Below are positions 50,464-58,700 of a DNA stretch of 58,700 nt, one piece after another. Origin of the DNA: Gemmatimonadota bacterium (lineage in GTDB: Bacteria; Gemmatimonadota; Gemmatimonadetes; Gemmatimonadales; Gemmatimonadaceae). Where the stretch lies: positions 1 through 58,700 of the forward strand of contig NSHR01000012.1 in NCBI GenBank assembly GCA_002737115.1, given 5' to 3'. Below the pieces are notes generated by a model. That model did not search any database. It had not been told where the DNA came from and saw only the letters and a list, made by a program, of their open reading frames with translations. A program made the translations under genes and the position numbers. Position 1 is the first letter of the stretch. Each line of letters begins with the position of its first letter.

Positions 50464-53400
50464 CTACCGATAGTTGTGTCCCTTTACATGCTGTTCGCCA
50501 CCACCCAGCTCCAGCGCCTTGAACTGTTTGGCGCGCACGTTCACCACCTGCTGTTCCACCTGCAGCGTGCCGCGAATGAGCAGCATCGGTGACCGGGAAA
50601 TGAGCTGGGCCTGTGCTTCGTAGCGATCGGGGGTGATCACGATGTTGATCATCCCCGTTTCGTCTTCGAGGGTGAGAAAGACGAATCCTTTGGCGGTGCC
50701 CGGGCGCTGGCGGCAGATCACCAGTCCGGCCACGGCCACGCGCTGTCCATCCTTGCCCAGTTCGTGCGCGTCACGGGCCGACAGCACGCCGTTGGGCGCG
50801 AGAATGGGGCGCACATGCTTCATGGGATGCCCGGCCAACGACAGCCCCGTCATGCGATAGTCGGCTTCGGTGAGTTCGATGGGCGTGTGTGAGGGCAGCT
50901 GCGTGGGAACGGGGTGCGCCTGAAAGGGCGCCAGCGGCAACTCGGGACCACGGGTGGATGCCATCACTTCCCACAGCGCCACGCGCCGCCGCCGTTCGGC
51001 CGGTTCGTGCGCGAACATACTGTCGAACGCACCGGCTTCGGCCAGTCGTCGCCATGACGTTTTATCAAGCGACACGCGACGCACGGCGTCGTTGACGCTG
51101 GTGAACGGCCCATGCACCAACGCCGCTTCGAGGGCGCGACGGGCCTTGGCGCCCAGTCCACGCACGAGTCGCACACCCAAGCGCACCGCCACCACATCGC
51201 GCATGGGTTGCGGGCCGACGTGCCGCCCCCAGCGCACCACGCCATCGTTGGGCACGAGCACGCGTCCATCGGCCATTTCCAGCGCGTGATCCCACGTGCT
51301 GCGCGTAAGATCAACCGGGTGCACCTCCACACCGTGTCGCTTGGCGTCTTCGATGAGCGTGCTCGGCGCGTAGAAGCCCATCGGTTGCGCGTTAAGAATG
51401 GCGGCGGTGTACTCCGGCGCGTAGTAGTGCCGCAGCCAGGCGGTGGCGTACACGATGAGCGCGAAACTGGCCGCATGACTTTCGGGAAAGCCGTAATCGG
51501 CGAAGGCGTTGATCTGGTTGTAAATGCGGCGGCCGGTTTCTTCAGGGATGCCGTTCTTGGCCATGCCCGCAATCAGTTCTTCACAGATCTGCGCCATGCG
51601 TTCGCGCGACCGCTTATGCCCCATGGCGCGCCGCAACTGATCGGCTTGCGTGGGCGTGAAGCCAGCAGCCACGATCGCCACCTGCATGCCCTGCTCCTGA
51701 AAGAGCGGCACGCCGAGCGTGCGTTTGAGCACCTTCTCGAGCATGGGGTGTGGATACGTGACCGGTTCCAAGCCCGCGCGCCGTCGCAGATACGGATGCA
51801 CCATCTCGCCCTGAATAGGCCCCGGGCGGATGAGCGCGACTTCCACCACGAGATCGTAAAAACAGCGCGGCTTCAAACGCGGCAGCGTATTCATCTGGGC
51901 GCGACTTTCGATCTGGAAGAGTCCCACGGTATCGGCGCGGCACATCACGTCGTACACGGCCTGGTCGCTCATGTCGAGCTGCCCAAGATCGATCGTGGTG
52001 CCGCGTGTGTGCCGGATGTACAGCAGGCAATCCTGCACCACGGTGAGCATGCCGAGCCCCAGCAGGTCGATCTTGACCAAGCCTACGGGATCGAGGTCGT
52101 CTTTCTCCCACTGGATCACGGTGCGCCCCGGCATGGAGGCGGGCTCGATGGGCACGATGGAGCCGAGTGGTTCTTCGGTGAGAATGAACCCGCCCACGTG
52201 AATGGAGCGATGACGCGGCAGTTGGTGCAGGCCGGCGACGACATCGGCCAAGCGACGTACGCGTTCGTCGTTGGGATCGAGACCGGCGCGGGTGAGCAGA
52301 TCACTACTCGTGATTGGCTCAGGTTGCGCCCGCGCATCGGCCGCGATCTTTCGCTCGGCCTGCATGTCGATGACCTGCGCCCACGTGCTGTCGCGGTCGG
52401 CGTCGGTGGTGTGTGGTACGGTGGGTGGTGTCGTTGTTGCACCGTCCGCCAATGGTGTGTCGACCCGCAACGCCTCGGCGGTACTCCGCGCACTGAACCG
52501 ATCACTCAGCGATGCCAGCATATCCCCCTGCTGCACCGAGAAGCCCAGCACGCGCGCCGCGTCGCGCACGGCGCTGCGTCCGCGCCAGGTGATCTGCTCG
52601 CACACCATGGCGGCGTGTTCGCGCCCGTAGCGATTATACACATACTGTAGCACGCGCTCGCGATCGCGGTGGGCGAAGTCGATATCGATATCGGGTGGCT
52701 CTTTGCGTCCTTCGCTTAAAAACCGCTCGAACAGCAGCTCCATGCGAATGGGATCGACCGCCGTGATGCCCAGGCAGTAGCACACCGCCGAATTGGCGGC
52801 GGAGCCACGACCCTGACAGAGAATCCCTTCGCGTCGTGCGAAGCGCACGATGTCCCACACGGTGAGAAAGAAGCCGGCGAGATCGAGCTTGCCGATCATC
52901 GCCAGTTCGTGGGCGAGTTGGGTGTCGTGCTTTGGCGTGCGCGACGTGTCCCACCGCTCGTAGGCGCCCTGTTCCACCAGGCGCGTGAGATACTCCTGCG
53001 CGCTGATGCCCGGCGGCAGTGGAAACGCCGGCATGGATGGCTTGAGCTGCTCGAGCCGGAACGTGCATCGCTCGGCGATGGCGAGCGTGGCCTTCACCCC
53101 TTCCTCCGCGCCACGCCACCGCTGATAGATGAGCGACGGCTTCTTGAGCGCCCACTCGGCGTTGGGACGCAGGCGCGTGCCCATGGTGTCGAGTGTGCGC
53201 TCGTGACGCAGCGTGTTCAGCACATCGTGCACGATGCGCTGTGCGGGGGTGGCGTAGTGCACGTTGTTGGTGACCACCCATGGCACGCCGAGCTTGGCCG
53301 CCAGTGGACGCAACTGCTGCACCAGCGCGCGCTCTTCCGGCAACCGATGATCCCAGCATTCCACCGCGAGATGCTCACCGAACACATCGCGCAATTCACC

Positions 53401-53871
53401 GGCGGCGGTGTAGGCGTCGCTGGCGCGGCCCTCGGCCAGCAATTGCGGCACCCAGCCGCGCGGACAGCCGGTGAGGGCCATCACGCCCTCTACATGGCGC
53501 GTAACAAGCGCCCAGGGCACACTGGGGGTGCCACGTTCGCTGTCCATGCGCGCCCGCGTGACCAGCGAGGCGATGTTGCGATAGCCGTCGCGCGTTTCGG
53601 CGAGGAGCACCATGTGGGTGCGTCGTTCGGCGCCGGGGTTACCGATGTCGGGCATCCGCACGGTAAGCTCGACGCCCAGAATGCCGCCGATGCCGAGCGC
53701 GGCGCAGGCCGTGCCGAAGCGGACCACGCCCCCCATTTCATCGTGGTCGGTGATGGCCAGGGCGGGGTATCCCAGCTCAGCGGCGCGCTCGGCCAGTGAC
53801 TCGGGGAGCGAGGCCCCGTCGAGGAGGGAGAGGGCCGAATGGCAATGGAGTTCGACGTACTGGTTCGGCAT
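50464..53871 (-). CDS. dnaE2: Error-prone DNA polymerase DnaE2
   Basis: About 1135 aa. An N-terminal PHP domain (ELHCHSALSLLDGAS and ITDHDEMGG), the polymerase catalytic PDIDIDFAHRDRERV, the helix-hairpin-helix region and a C-terminal OB fold are present. DnaE2 (ImuC) makes translesion and mutagenic synthesis, usually with ImuA and ImuB; neither was found in this window. The start MPNQYVELHCHS is chosen at 53871; an upstream ATG at 53889 is possible. A LexA-like GTTC-N7-ATTC direct repeat lies directly before the start, and the gene diverges from the photoactive yellow protein. Confidence 0.93.
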   Translation of the reverse strand: MPNQYVELHCHSALSLLDGASLPESLAERAAELGYPALAITDHDEMGGVVRFGTACAALGIGGILGVELTVRMPDIGNPGAERRTHMVLLAETRDGYRNIASLVTRARMDSERGTPSVPWALVTRHVEGVMALTGCPRGWVPQLLAEGRASDAYTAAGELRDVFGEHLAVECWDHRLPEERALVQQLRPLAAKLGVPWVVTNNVHYATPAQRIVHDVLNTLRHERTLDTMGTRLRPNAEWALKKPSLIYQRWRGAEEGVKATLAIAERCTFRLEQLKPSMPAFPLPPGISAQEYLTRLVEQGAYERWDTSRTPKHDTQLAHELAMIGKLDLAGFFLTVWDIVRFARREGILCQGRGSAANSAVCYCLGITAVDPIRMELLFERFLSEGRKEPPDIDIDFAHRDRERVLQYVYNRYGREHAAMVCEQITWRGRSAVRDAARVLGFSVQQGDMLASLSDRFSARSTAEALRVDTPLADGATTTPPTVPHTTDADRDSTWAQVIDMQAERKIAADARAQPEPITSSDLLTRAGLDPNDERVRRLADVVAGLHQLPRHRSIHVGGFILTEEPLGSIVPIEPASMPGRTVIQWEKDDLDPVGLVKIDLLGLGMLTVVQDCLLYIRHTRGTTIDLGQLDMSDQAVYDVMCRADTVGLFQIESRAQMNTLPRLKPRCFYDLVVEVALIRPGPIQGEMVHPYLRRRAGLEPVTYPHPMLEKVLKRTLGVPLFQEQGMQVAIVAAGFTPTQADQLRRAMGHKRSRERMAQICEELIAGMAKNGIPEETGRRIYNQINAFADYGFPESHAASFALIVYATAWLRHYYAPEYTAAILNAQPMGFYAPSTLIEDAKRHGVEVHPVDLTRSTWDHALEMADGRVLVPNDGVVRWGRHVGPQPMRDVVAVRLGVRLVRGLGAKARRALEAALVHGPFTSVNDAVRRVSLDKTSWRRLAEAGAFDSMFAHEPAERRRRVALWEVMASTRGPELPLAPFQAHPVPTQLPSHTPIELTEADYRMTGLSLAGHPMKHVRPILAPNGVLSARDAHELGKDGQRVAVAGLVICRQRPGTAKGFVFLTLEDETGMINIVITPDRYEAQAQLISRSPMLLIRGTLQVEQQVVNVRAKQFKALELGGGEQHVKGHNYR

Positions 53872-53879
53872 GGGATACC

Positions 53880-53894
53880 GAATATACACCGAAC
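53880..53894 (-). promoter_or_regulatory. Putative LexA box before dnaE2
   Basis: Read on the minus strand the sequence is GTTC-GGTGTAT-ATTC, a direct repeat with one mismatch to the alphaproteobacterial SOS box GTTC-N7-GTTC, ending 8 nt before the dnaE2 start. DnaE2 is often SOS-regulated. Whether this phylum's LexA uses the same box is unknown. Confidence 0.4.
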
Positions 53895-54001
53895 ATCGTG
53901 GATTTGACGAGGCTGGATGGCGGGCACTTCCGCCGCGGTACCGCCGTTAGCTTGCCGAAATGTCTCATTCCAACCGCCCCTCCCGTCGTCCCGAGCACAC
54001 G

Positions 54002-54382
54002 ATGAACAACGTGCTCGAGCATGCCGATACGATGTCCACCGAGGAGTTGGACAAACTGCCATACGGCATGATCCAGCTGGACGCGACGGGGCGGATTCTG
54101 AACTACAACGCGGTGGAGTCGAAGCTGGCGTCGTTGAAGAAGGAAGACGCTATCGGCAAGCAGTTCTTCACCGAGATCGCGCCGTGCACGAAGGTGCAGG
54201 ACTTCTACGGACGCTTCAAGGAAGGGGTGATCCGTGAATCACTCGATACCAGCTTTCGCTTTCATTTTGCGTTCAAGCAGAACCCGCGTGACGTGACCGT
54301 GCGGCTGCTGTATTCGCGCCGGACACGTACGGTGTGGGTGTTGATTTCGGATCATGACGGGAAGCCGCTGGAAGGCATGTGA
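54002..54382 (+). CDS. pyp: Photoactive yellow protein (PAS-fold blue-light photoreceptor)
   Basis: 126 aa from ATG 54002, matching the 125-aa length of classic PYP. Without any gap, Tyr42, Glu46, Pro68 and Cys69 of the Halorhodospira protein map to Tyr35, Glu39, Pro61 and Cys62 here; the cysteine sits in TEIAPCTK, the site of the covalent p-coumaric acid. FYGRFKEGV and the downstream beta strands also fit. Thr50 and Arg52 equivalents are replaced by Ala and Leu, so the absorption and photocycle may differ. No tyrosine ammonia lyase or coumarate ligase is nearby. An ATG at 53960 is also in frame. Divergent from dnaE2, convergent with susD. Confidence 0.85.
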   Translation: MNNVLEHADTMSTEELDKLPYGMIQLDATGRILNYNAVESKLASLKKEDAIGKQFFTEIAPCTKVQDFYGRFKEGVIRESLDTSFRFHFAFKQNPRDVTVRLLYSRRTRTVWVLISDHDGKPLEGM

Positions 54383-54551
54383 ACGGCCAAATGCTTAGGA
54401 GGCACTAGAACTGCCAAATGCTTAGGAGGCAGGGGGGAGGGTGTCAGGAAGGAGGGGGCAGGACTGCACGCCGTTGCTGCTTCCTCCTTCCTGACCCCCT
54501 CCTCCCTGCCTCCTAGGCAGTTGGCAGTCAGTTCAGCCCATCAGCCCACGC
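54383..54551. repeat. Convergent gap with 46-bp near-perfect inverted repeat and 19-bp direct repeat
   Basis: GCCAAATGCTTAGGAGGCA occurs at 54386-54404 and again at 54413-54431 (27-nt period). The second copy is the start of a long hairpin: a purine-rich left arm 54410-54455 pairs with 54483-54528 with few mismatches, around a 27-nt loop. The arms are G/A-biased with runs such as GGGGGG. It may form a strong bidirectional terminator or a triplex structure; no gene is present. Confidence 0.8.
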
Positions 54552-55940
54552 CTATCCCCCCAGCACGTTCACGCACCCCTTGGGCGGAGCGGCCAAGCGC
54601 TGGTTGCATTCGTCCACCGGGATCGGCACCAACGGGAAGACGCGGTGGCTGGGCAACTGCTTCCTGAGGTCACCGAGCCGGTTGTAGCGGCGCGAATCGA
54701 CCCAGCGATGCCCGTACTCGAAGAACAACGAGTAGCGGCGATCGTACAGCATTTCGGTGACGAGATCACCCGAGAAGTCGGCCGCTAGGGCCGGCAGGCC
54801 ACCGGCGTTGGTGCGCACGAAGTTCAGATCGGCGATCGCGGCGGCTCGATTGCCGAGTCCGATGTTGGCTTCGGCGCGAAGGAGGATGAGCTCTTCGTTC
54901 CGGATGATCGGGATCGACGTAACGTTCGTGGGATACACGATGGGACGCACGTTCGAGCTAATGCCCTGCGTGGCGAGGTTCACCGTGCCCACCACGGCTT
55001 TAGTCGTGGCCCGCAGATCACGCGAACCATCCATGCGTAGGCGCGCCTCGGTGAGGAACTCCGGTACCGCCACGATGGCGCGCGGTGCCGGATCGAACAG
55101 CGGGTTGGTCGCGTCGCCCGATGCCGTGCTGTACACATGGTACACACCGGTGGCGAAGCCGGCGGTGGTGCCGCCGGCGGTGCTGACGAACGACTCATTC
55201 AGCGCCGTCAGGGCGTCGGCCCAGCGACCGCGGTACACCTCGAGGCGCGCCTTGAGGCCGCGGTTCACGCGCACGAAGTTGGCCGGCGTATTGAAGCCGG
55301 TAAATCCCGTGGTCAGCGTGAACGGGAACGCCGCGCCCGCTGCGGCGAGATCGGTGCGCGCTTCGTCGAAGAGCGCCGCCGTCTTCGTGTACGCTTCCTC
55401 GCGCGTGATGAACGCCCCCTGCACGGTGGGATCCTTCGGCACGTCGAACACGAGGCCGAAGGTATCACGCACGCGCAGCTGATTCATGTACTCGAGCGCC
55501 ATGAACGTTTTCACAAATCCTTTTACACCGCTCTTCTGGGCGGCCGTGTAATCGGGGACGGCGTCGACCACGTTGAGGATGGTGTACGCGTTGCGAAGAT
55601 TACGGTACGAGTTGGACCAGCCGGCGTCGGTGCCGAAGCCACCCGGCTCCAGCGGTCCGATGAGCAGCGCGAGCACGTTGCGCGGCTCGGCGCCGTCGAG
55701 ATTCATGATCTCGCGGCCGAAGATGCCGAGCGTGCTGGCCCAGGTGCCGGCGCCGGAGCGCGAGCCAGCGAGGACGCCGGCCACGGTGGTGTTCACCGTC
55801 GCGGCGTTGGGCGAGCCTTCCAGCTGCGAGGTGTTGGGGCTGTTGAAATTCGCGATGTCAGCCGACTGACAGGCGACGATGCTGGCACAGGCGGCTACGA
55901 ACAACAAGGTGCGCGCCTGGCGATGACGGAATGTGGTCAT
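54552..55940 (-). CDS. susD: SusD/RagB-family outer-membrane lipoprotein
   Basis: 462 aa. A leader with lipobox SIVAC precedes SusD-type TPR-rich sequence: NAYTILNVVDAVPDYTAAQK, EELILLRAEANIGLGNRAAAIADLNFVRTNAGG and the C-terminal MLYDRRYSLFFEYGHRWVDSRRYNRLGDL with KQLPSHRVFPLVPIP, a family hallmark. It binds a glycan or peptide for its partner TonB receptor, whose stop codon lies 2 nt before this start. The substrate is unknown; no glycosidase is in the window. Confidence 0.93.
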   Translation of the reverse strand: MTTFRHRQARTLLFVAACASIVACQSADIANFNSPNTSQLEGSPNAATVNTTVAGVLAGSRSGAGTWASTLGIFGREIMNLDGAEPRNVLALLIGPLEPGGFGTDAGWSNSYRNLRNAYTILNVVDAVPDYTAAQKSGVKGFVKTFMALEYMNQLRVRDTFGLVFDVPKDPTVQGAFITREEAYTKTAALFDEARTDLAAAGAAFPFTLTTGFTGFNTPANFVRVNRGLKARLEVYRGRWADALTALNESFVSTAGGTTAGFATGVYHVYSTASGDATNPLFDPAPRAIVAVPEFLTEARLRMDGSRDLRATTKAVVGTVNLATQGISSNVRPIVYPTNVTSIPIIRNEELILLRAEANIGLGNRAAAIADLNFVRTNAGGLPALAADFSGDLVTEMLYDRRYSLFFEYGHRWVDSRRYNRLGDLRKQLPSHRVFPLVPIPVDECNQRLAAPPKGCVNVLGG

Positions 55941-55942
55941 GG

Positions 55943-58700
55943 TCAGAAGTCCAGGCTGAAGTTGAGCCAGTAGCTACGGCTGGCGGGATACGCCGCGAGT
56001 TCGCGGTTACGCTGAATGGCGTCGGGCACACCGCCCGCGCCGAAGTTCTGCGCTTCCGGATCGCCACCGCGGAACTTGGTCCACCAGTACAGATTGCGTC
56101 CGCTCAGCGAGAGCTTGGCCCCGCTGGCGCCGGCCCACGTCTTGGCCACCCACTTCTGCGGGATGTCCCAGGTGAGCGTGACTTCACGCAGCTTCACGTA
56201 CGACGCGTCCTGATAAAAGATGCGCGTGACCTGCAGGTAGTTGGTGCGCCGCACTTCGCCGAGCTTTCGGCCCAAGGCGTCGAGCTCTTCGTAGTCGCGC
56301 GAGTTCTGGCCGAGGTCGTAGTGACGCCACGTGCCGTTGGCGAGCATGCCGCCCTTCTGCTGGTCGAGCAGGGCGTACAGCGAGAGGCTCTTGAAGCGCA
56401 CTTCATTGCTGAGACCCGCACTCCATAGCGGATTGCCATCGCCCATCAGCACCGGCACCACCACACGACCACCAGCCTGCGGCAGCGTGTCGTTGCCGTA
56501 GATCTGCGTGGCCGACTTGCCCTGTTCGATGCGCACGGCGCCTGTCTGCAGCGTGCCCAGCAGGAATGGCGCAACCGGAAGGTTCGTGACCTTGGACCGG
56601 CTCGTGCCCCAATTGAGGCGCGCATTCCAGCCCCACGTAGGCGTCTGAATCGGGAACGCATTGATCGAGACTTCCGCACCCGTGACCTGCATCTCGGCGC
56701 CGTTCGACGTTTCGCTGTTAAAGCCAGACGTGGGCGCGAGCGTGCGCGTGATGAGCAGGTCGGAGATGTTGCGACGGAAGCCCGTGACGGCGAAGGTGCC
56801 GCGATTGCGGAACACGTTCAGGTCGAGACCGGCTTCGATTTCACGCTGACGCTCGGGGCGCAGATCCGACGACGCGCGCACGCTGCCGACGCGGAAGGCG
56901 CCGAGTCCGCCCACGCTCGAGAGATCGAGGTTCGTGAACTTCTGGCCGTAGAGCGGCTGATTGCCCGTTTCGCCGTACGCTAGGCGGATCTTGGCTTCGT
57001 CTACCAGGCCGGGAGCGAGATCGGTGAAGCGGTACGACGTGGCGGCCTTCGGGAAGAGATAGAATTTCTCGACATCACCGTTATTGCTGCTGCGGTCGGC
57101 GCGGGCACCGGCCGTGAACAGCAGCTTGTCGCGCCAGAGCATTTCCGTCTGCGCGAAGACACCGAAGTCTTCCACTTCCAAGCGTGACTCGTCGACGTCG
57201 CGCACCGTGCCTGAGGTCACGACTTCGAGCCCACCCAGCAGGTTCTGCGCCGAGGCCCGCGTTTGATTCAGACTGCGCTGTTCGAACTGCGTGCCGAGCT
57301 GCGACGTGATCTTGAGCGACGACTGCGGGGTCCATCCGTGCACGAGATTCAGGTTCATATTGCGCTGAATATTCGTGCTCTTGGAATTGGCTGACGTTCC
57401 CGGCAGTCCGTCCACCGGCTCGTACTGCAGCGTGGGCGGCGAATAGATCAGATTCGACTGATTCAGCAGGTCGACGCCGCCGTAGGCGATGAACTGCAGC
57501 GTGTTCTTGTCGCTGGCGAGCAGGTCGGCCGTGAGGCGAGACGTAGTGATGTTGCGCCACACGTTCTCGCCGTTCTTGAACTGGTCGATCGTCTGCAGCG
57601 GGTTAGACGGGTAGAACTGGTTCACCGGCCACGTGCCGTCGGCGTTGCGCCGCAGATCCAGGAAGCTCGGGATCTTGGTGAGCGAGTAGGCGATCGAGTT
57701 ACCGGCGTTGTCGTTGCCGAACAGGCCGCGATCGTTCGCGTTGTTCAGGATCTCGTTGCCGACCTGCAGATTGAGCCGCTTGGAGATGCGCTGGTCGAGG
57801 TTGATGCGCGCGCTGGTTTTGCGGGCGAAGGTGTTCTCGACGATGCCTTCTTCGTTGCGACGGCTAATCGACATGAAGTACTTCGTGTCTTCACTGCCGC
57901 CGCTCACGTTGAGTGACACGTCCGAGTTCATCGGCGTGTTGCCGTAGGCCAGCGACTCGTAGTCGAGCACGCGGTTGGCATCGTAGAACGGCGTAATGCC
58001 GGCGCCGAACACAGCGACGGCATCGGCCACCGAGTTGAACTTGCGTGAGCCGTTGCGGTACGCGAGCTCCGAGGTGCCGCCGCCCAGGCGCAGCGAGAAC
58101 TTCGGCTTGCCGGCCTGGCCACGCTTGGTGGTGATGATGATGACACCGCCCGACGCCTTCGAGCCGTAGATAGCCGCCGCCGCCGATCCCTTCAGGATGT
58201 CGACGTTCTCGATGTCGTTCGGATTGAGGTCGGCGATGCGGTTGACCGGGTTCTCCTGGTTGCCCACGGAGATGCCGGTGCCTGCGGCGCGCGTGACCTT
58301 ATTTGTGCCGGAGCCGATGGATACGTCGGAGACGATGACACCATCAATGACGTACAGCGGCTGCGCGGATCCGAGAATAGAGGAGATGCCGCGGATGCGG
58401 ATGCGATTACCGCCACCGGGGGCGCCGGTGGATTGCGAGATCTGCGCACCGGCGATCTTGCCCTGGAACGCGTTCTCGATGGACTGCGACGACACCTTAT
58501 TCACGTCGGCGCCGCTCACGGTGGCGACGTCGTTGGCGAGGTTGCGGCGCGAGATGCCGGTGGCCTGACCCGTCACCACGACTTGATCGAGATTCAGCAC
58601 GTCCTTCTTGAGCACGATCTCGAGGCTGCTCTGCGAGACGCCGACGGTGATGCGCGTCATCGGGTAGCCGAGGCGACGCACCATGAGGACCACCTCGCGG
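55943..58700 (-). CDS. susC: SusC/RagA-family TonB-linked outer-membrane receptor (partial)
   Basis: More than 915 aa; the N-terminus continues beyond the right edge. Left of the truncation is a carboxypeptidase-regulatory-like end (ITVGVSQSSLEIVLKKDVLN), then the plug motif LDQVVVTGQATGISRRNL, IRIRGISSILGSAQPLYVID with DILKGSAAAAIYGSKASGGV, and a long beta-barrel. This is the TonB-dependent importer of the SusCD pair. It lies only 2 nt before susD, so they are co-transcribed. No regulatory gene is visible. Confidence 0.94.
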   Translation of the reverse strand, partial: REVVLMVRRLGYPMTRITVGVSQSSLEIVLKKDVLNLDQVVVTGQATGISRRNLANDVATVSGADVNKVSSQSIENAFQGKIAGAQISQSTGAPGGGNRIRIRGISSILGSAQPLYVIDGVIVSDVSIGSGTNKVTRAAGTGISVGNQENPVNRIADLNPNDIENVDILKGSAAAAIYGSKASGGVIIITTKRGQAGKPKFSLRLGGGTSELAYRNGSRKFNSVADAVAVFGAGITPFYDANRVLDYESLAYGNTPMNSDVSLNVSGGSEDTKYFMSISRRNEEGIVENTFARKTSARINLDQRISKRLNLQVGNEILNNANDRGLFGNDNAGNSIAYSLTKIPSFLDLRRNADGTWPVNQFYPSNPLQTIDQFKNGENVWRNITTSRLTADLLASDKNTLQFIAYGGVDLLNQSNLIYSPPTLQYEPVDGLPGTSANSKSTNIQRNMNLNLVHGWTPQSSLKITSQLGTQFEQRSLNQTRASAQNLLGGLEVVTSGTVRDVDESRLEVEDFGVFAQTEMLWRDKLLFTAGARADRSSNNGDVEKFYLFPKAATSYRFTDLAPGLVDEAKIRLAYGETGNQPLYGQKFTNLDLSSVGGLGAFRVGSVRASSDLRPERQREIEAGLDLNVFRNRGTFAVTGFRRNISDLLITRTLAPTSGFNSETSNGAEMQVTGAEVSINAFPIQTPTWGWNARLNWGTSRSKVTNLPVAPFLLGTLQTGAVRIEQGKSATQIYGNDTLPQAGGRVVVPVLMGDGNPLWSAGLSNEVRFKSLSLYALLDQQKGGMLANGTWRHYDLGQNSRDYEELDALGRKLGEVRRTNYLQVTRIFYQDASYVKLREVTLTWDIPQKWVAKTWAGASGAKLSLSGRNLYWWTKFRGGDPEAQNFGAGGVPDAIQRNRELAAYPASRSYWLNFSLDF

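Noticed and set aside
51112-52650. 512-codon open frame opposite dnaE2
   Set aside because: Lies within the catalytic polymerase gene; shadow frame without domains.
50464-53871. Possible imuA-imuB-dnaE2 mutasome cassette
   Set aside because: No imuA or imuB gene was found on either side within the window.
54002-54382. Ordinary PAS signalling module or sensor kinase fragment
   Set aside because: Length, ungapped alignment and the Cys69-Glu46-Tyr42 set fit PYP better; no kinase or other domain attached.
1-58700. tRNA and rRNA genes
   Set aside because: No cloverleaf with a T-arm consensus such as GTTCGAATCC, and no rRNA-like segment, was recognised by eye; this is not a covariance search.

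Overview
The window is a G+C-rich (about 64-65 % by eye), densely coded bacterial chromosome segment. SusC/SusD pairs next to Actinobacteria-like G+C content, tandem membrane-anchored Ser/Thr kinases, FecI/FecR/TonB receptors carrying an STN domain, exported S9 peptidases, BIG2 and lamin-tail lipoproteins, and frequent absence of clear Shine-Dalgarno sites together suggest Gemmatimonadota (Gemmatimonas-like). This placement is inference, because no rRNA or marker phylogeny is available in the window. I saw no tRNA, rRNA, CRISPR array, prophage or complete insertion sequence.

Layout. 1-7.4 kb: tail of a probable penicillin-binding protein, Lon protease (-), and two adjacent paralogous Ser/Thr kinases with C-terminal membrane segments. 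7.6-16.2 kb: TPR protein, Spy-like periplasmic protein, conserved unknown, RhlE-type helicase, orphan pseudopilin, phosphofructokinase, small exported protein, DEIH-box helicase. 16.2-22.0 kb: signalling and regulation (PAS-PAS-GGDEF-EAL protein, GNAT, TetR regulator with a palindromic operator, ECF sigma factor, CGNR regulator, XTP/ITP phosphatase). 22.0-24.2 kb: a universal-stress-protein remnant, thioesterase, IspH and a short-chain-dehydrogenase remnant. 24.2-30.1 kb: fatty-acid and hydroxyacid catabolism, with acyl-CoA dehydrogenase plus APH-like kinase facing fadN-fadA. 30.3-31.3 kb: acyltransferase and MsrB.

31.3-40 kb: a repeat-rich convergent gap, a lipoprotein, then an ECF sigma factor divergent from FecR, an STN-TonB receptor, an exported PLP enzyme and a DUF4412 protein, which reads as a cell-surface signalling and uptake locus. 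39.8-50.4 kb: small envelope proteins, DUF547 protein, esterase, S9 peptidase, CehA/PHP hydrolase, a lipoprotein with three exact-period lamin-tail repeats, and a Phd-PIN toxin-antitoxin pair. 50.5-58.7 kb: error-prone polymerase DnaE2, divergent from a photoactive yellow protein, then a long purine-rich hairpin and a susC-susD pair running off the right edge.

Most noteworthy: the photoactive yellow protein with its chromophore residues intact, head-to-head with dnaE2 that has a LexA-like direct repeat at its start; two neighbouring 'hollowed-out' genes keeping only their ends; an lva/ACAD10-11-like hydroxyacyl-CoA module that has lost its dehydrogenase; a toxin-antitoxin promoter whose palindrome and spacing predict a leaderless mRNA; and structured repeats confined to convergent gene junctions.
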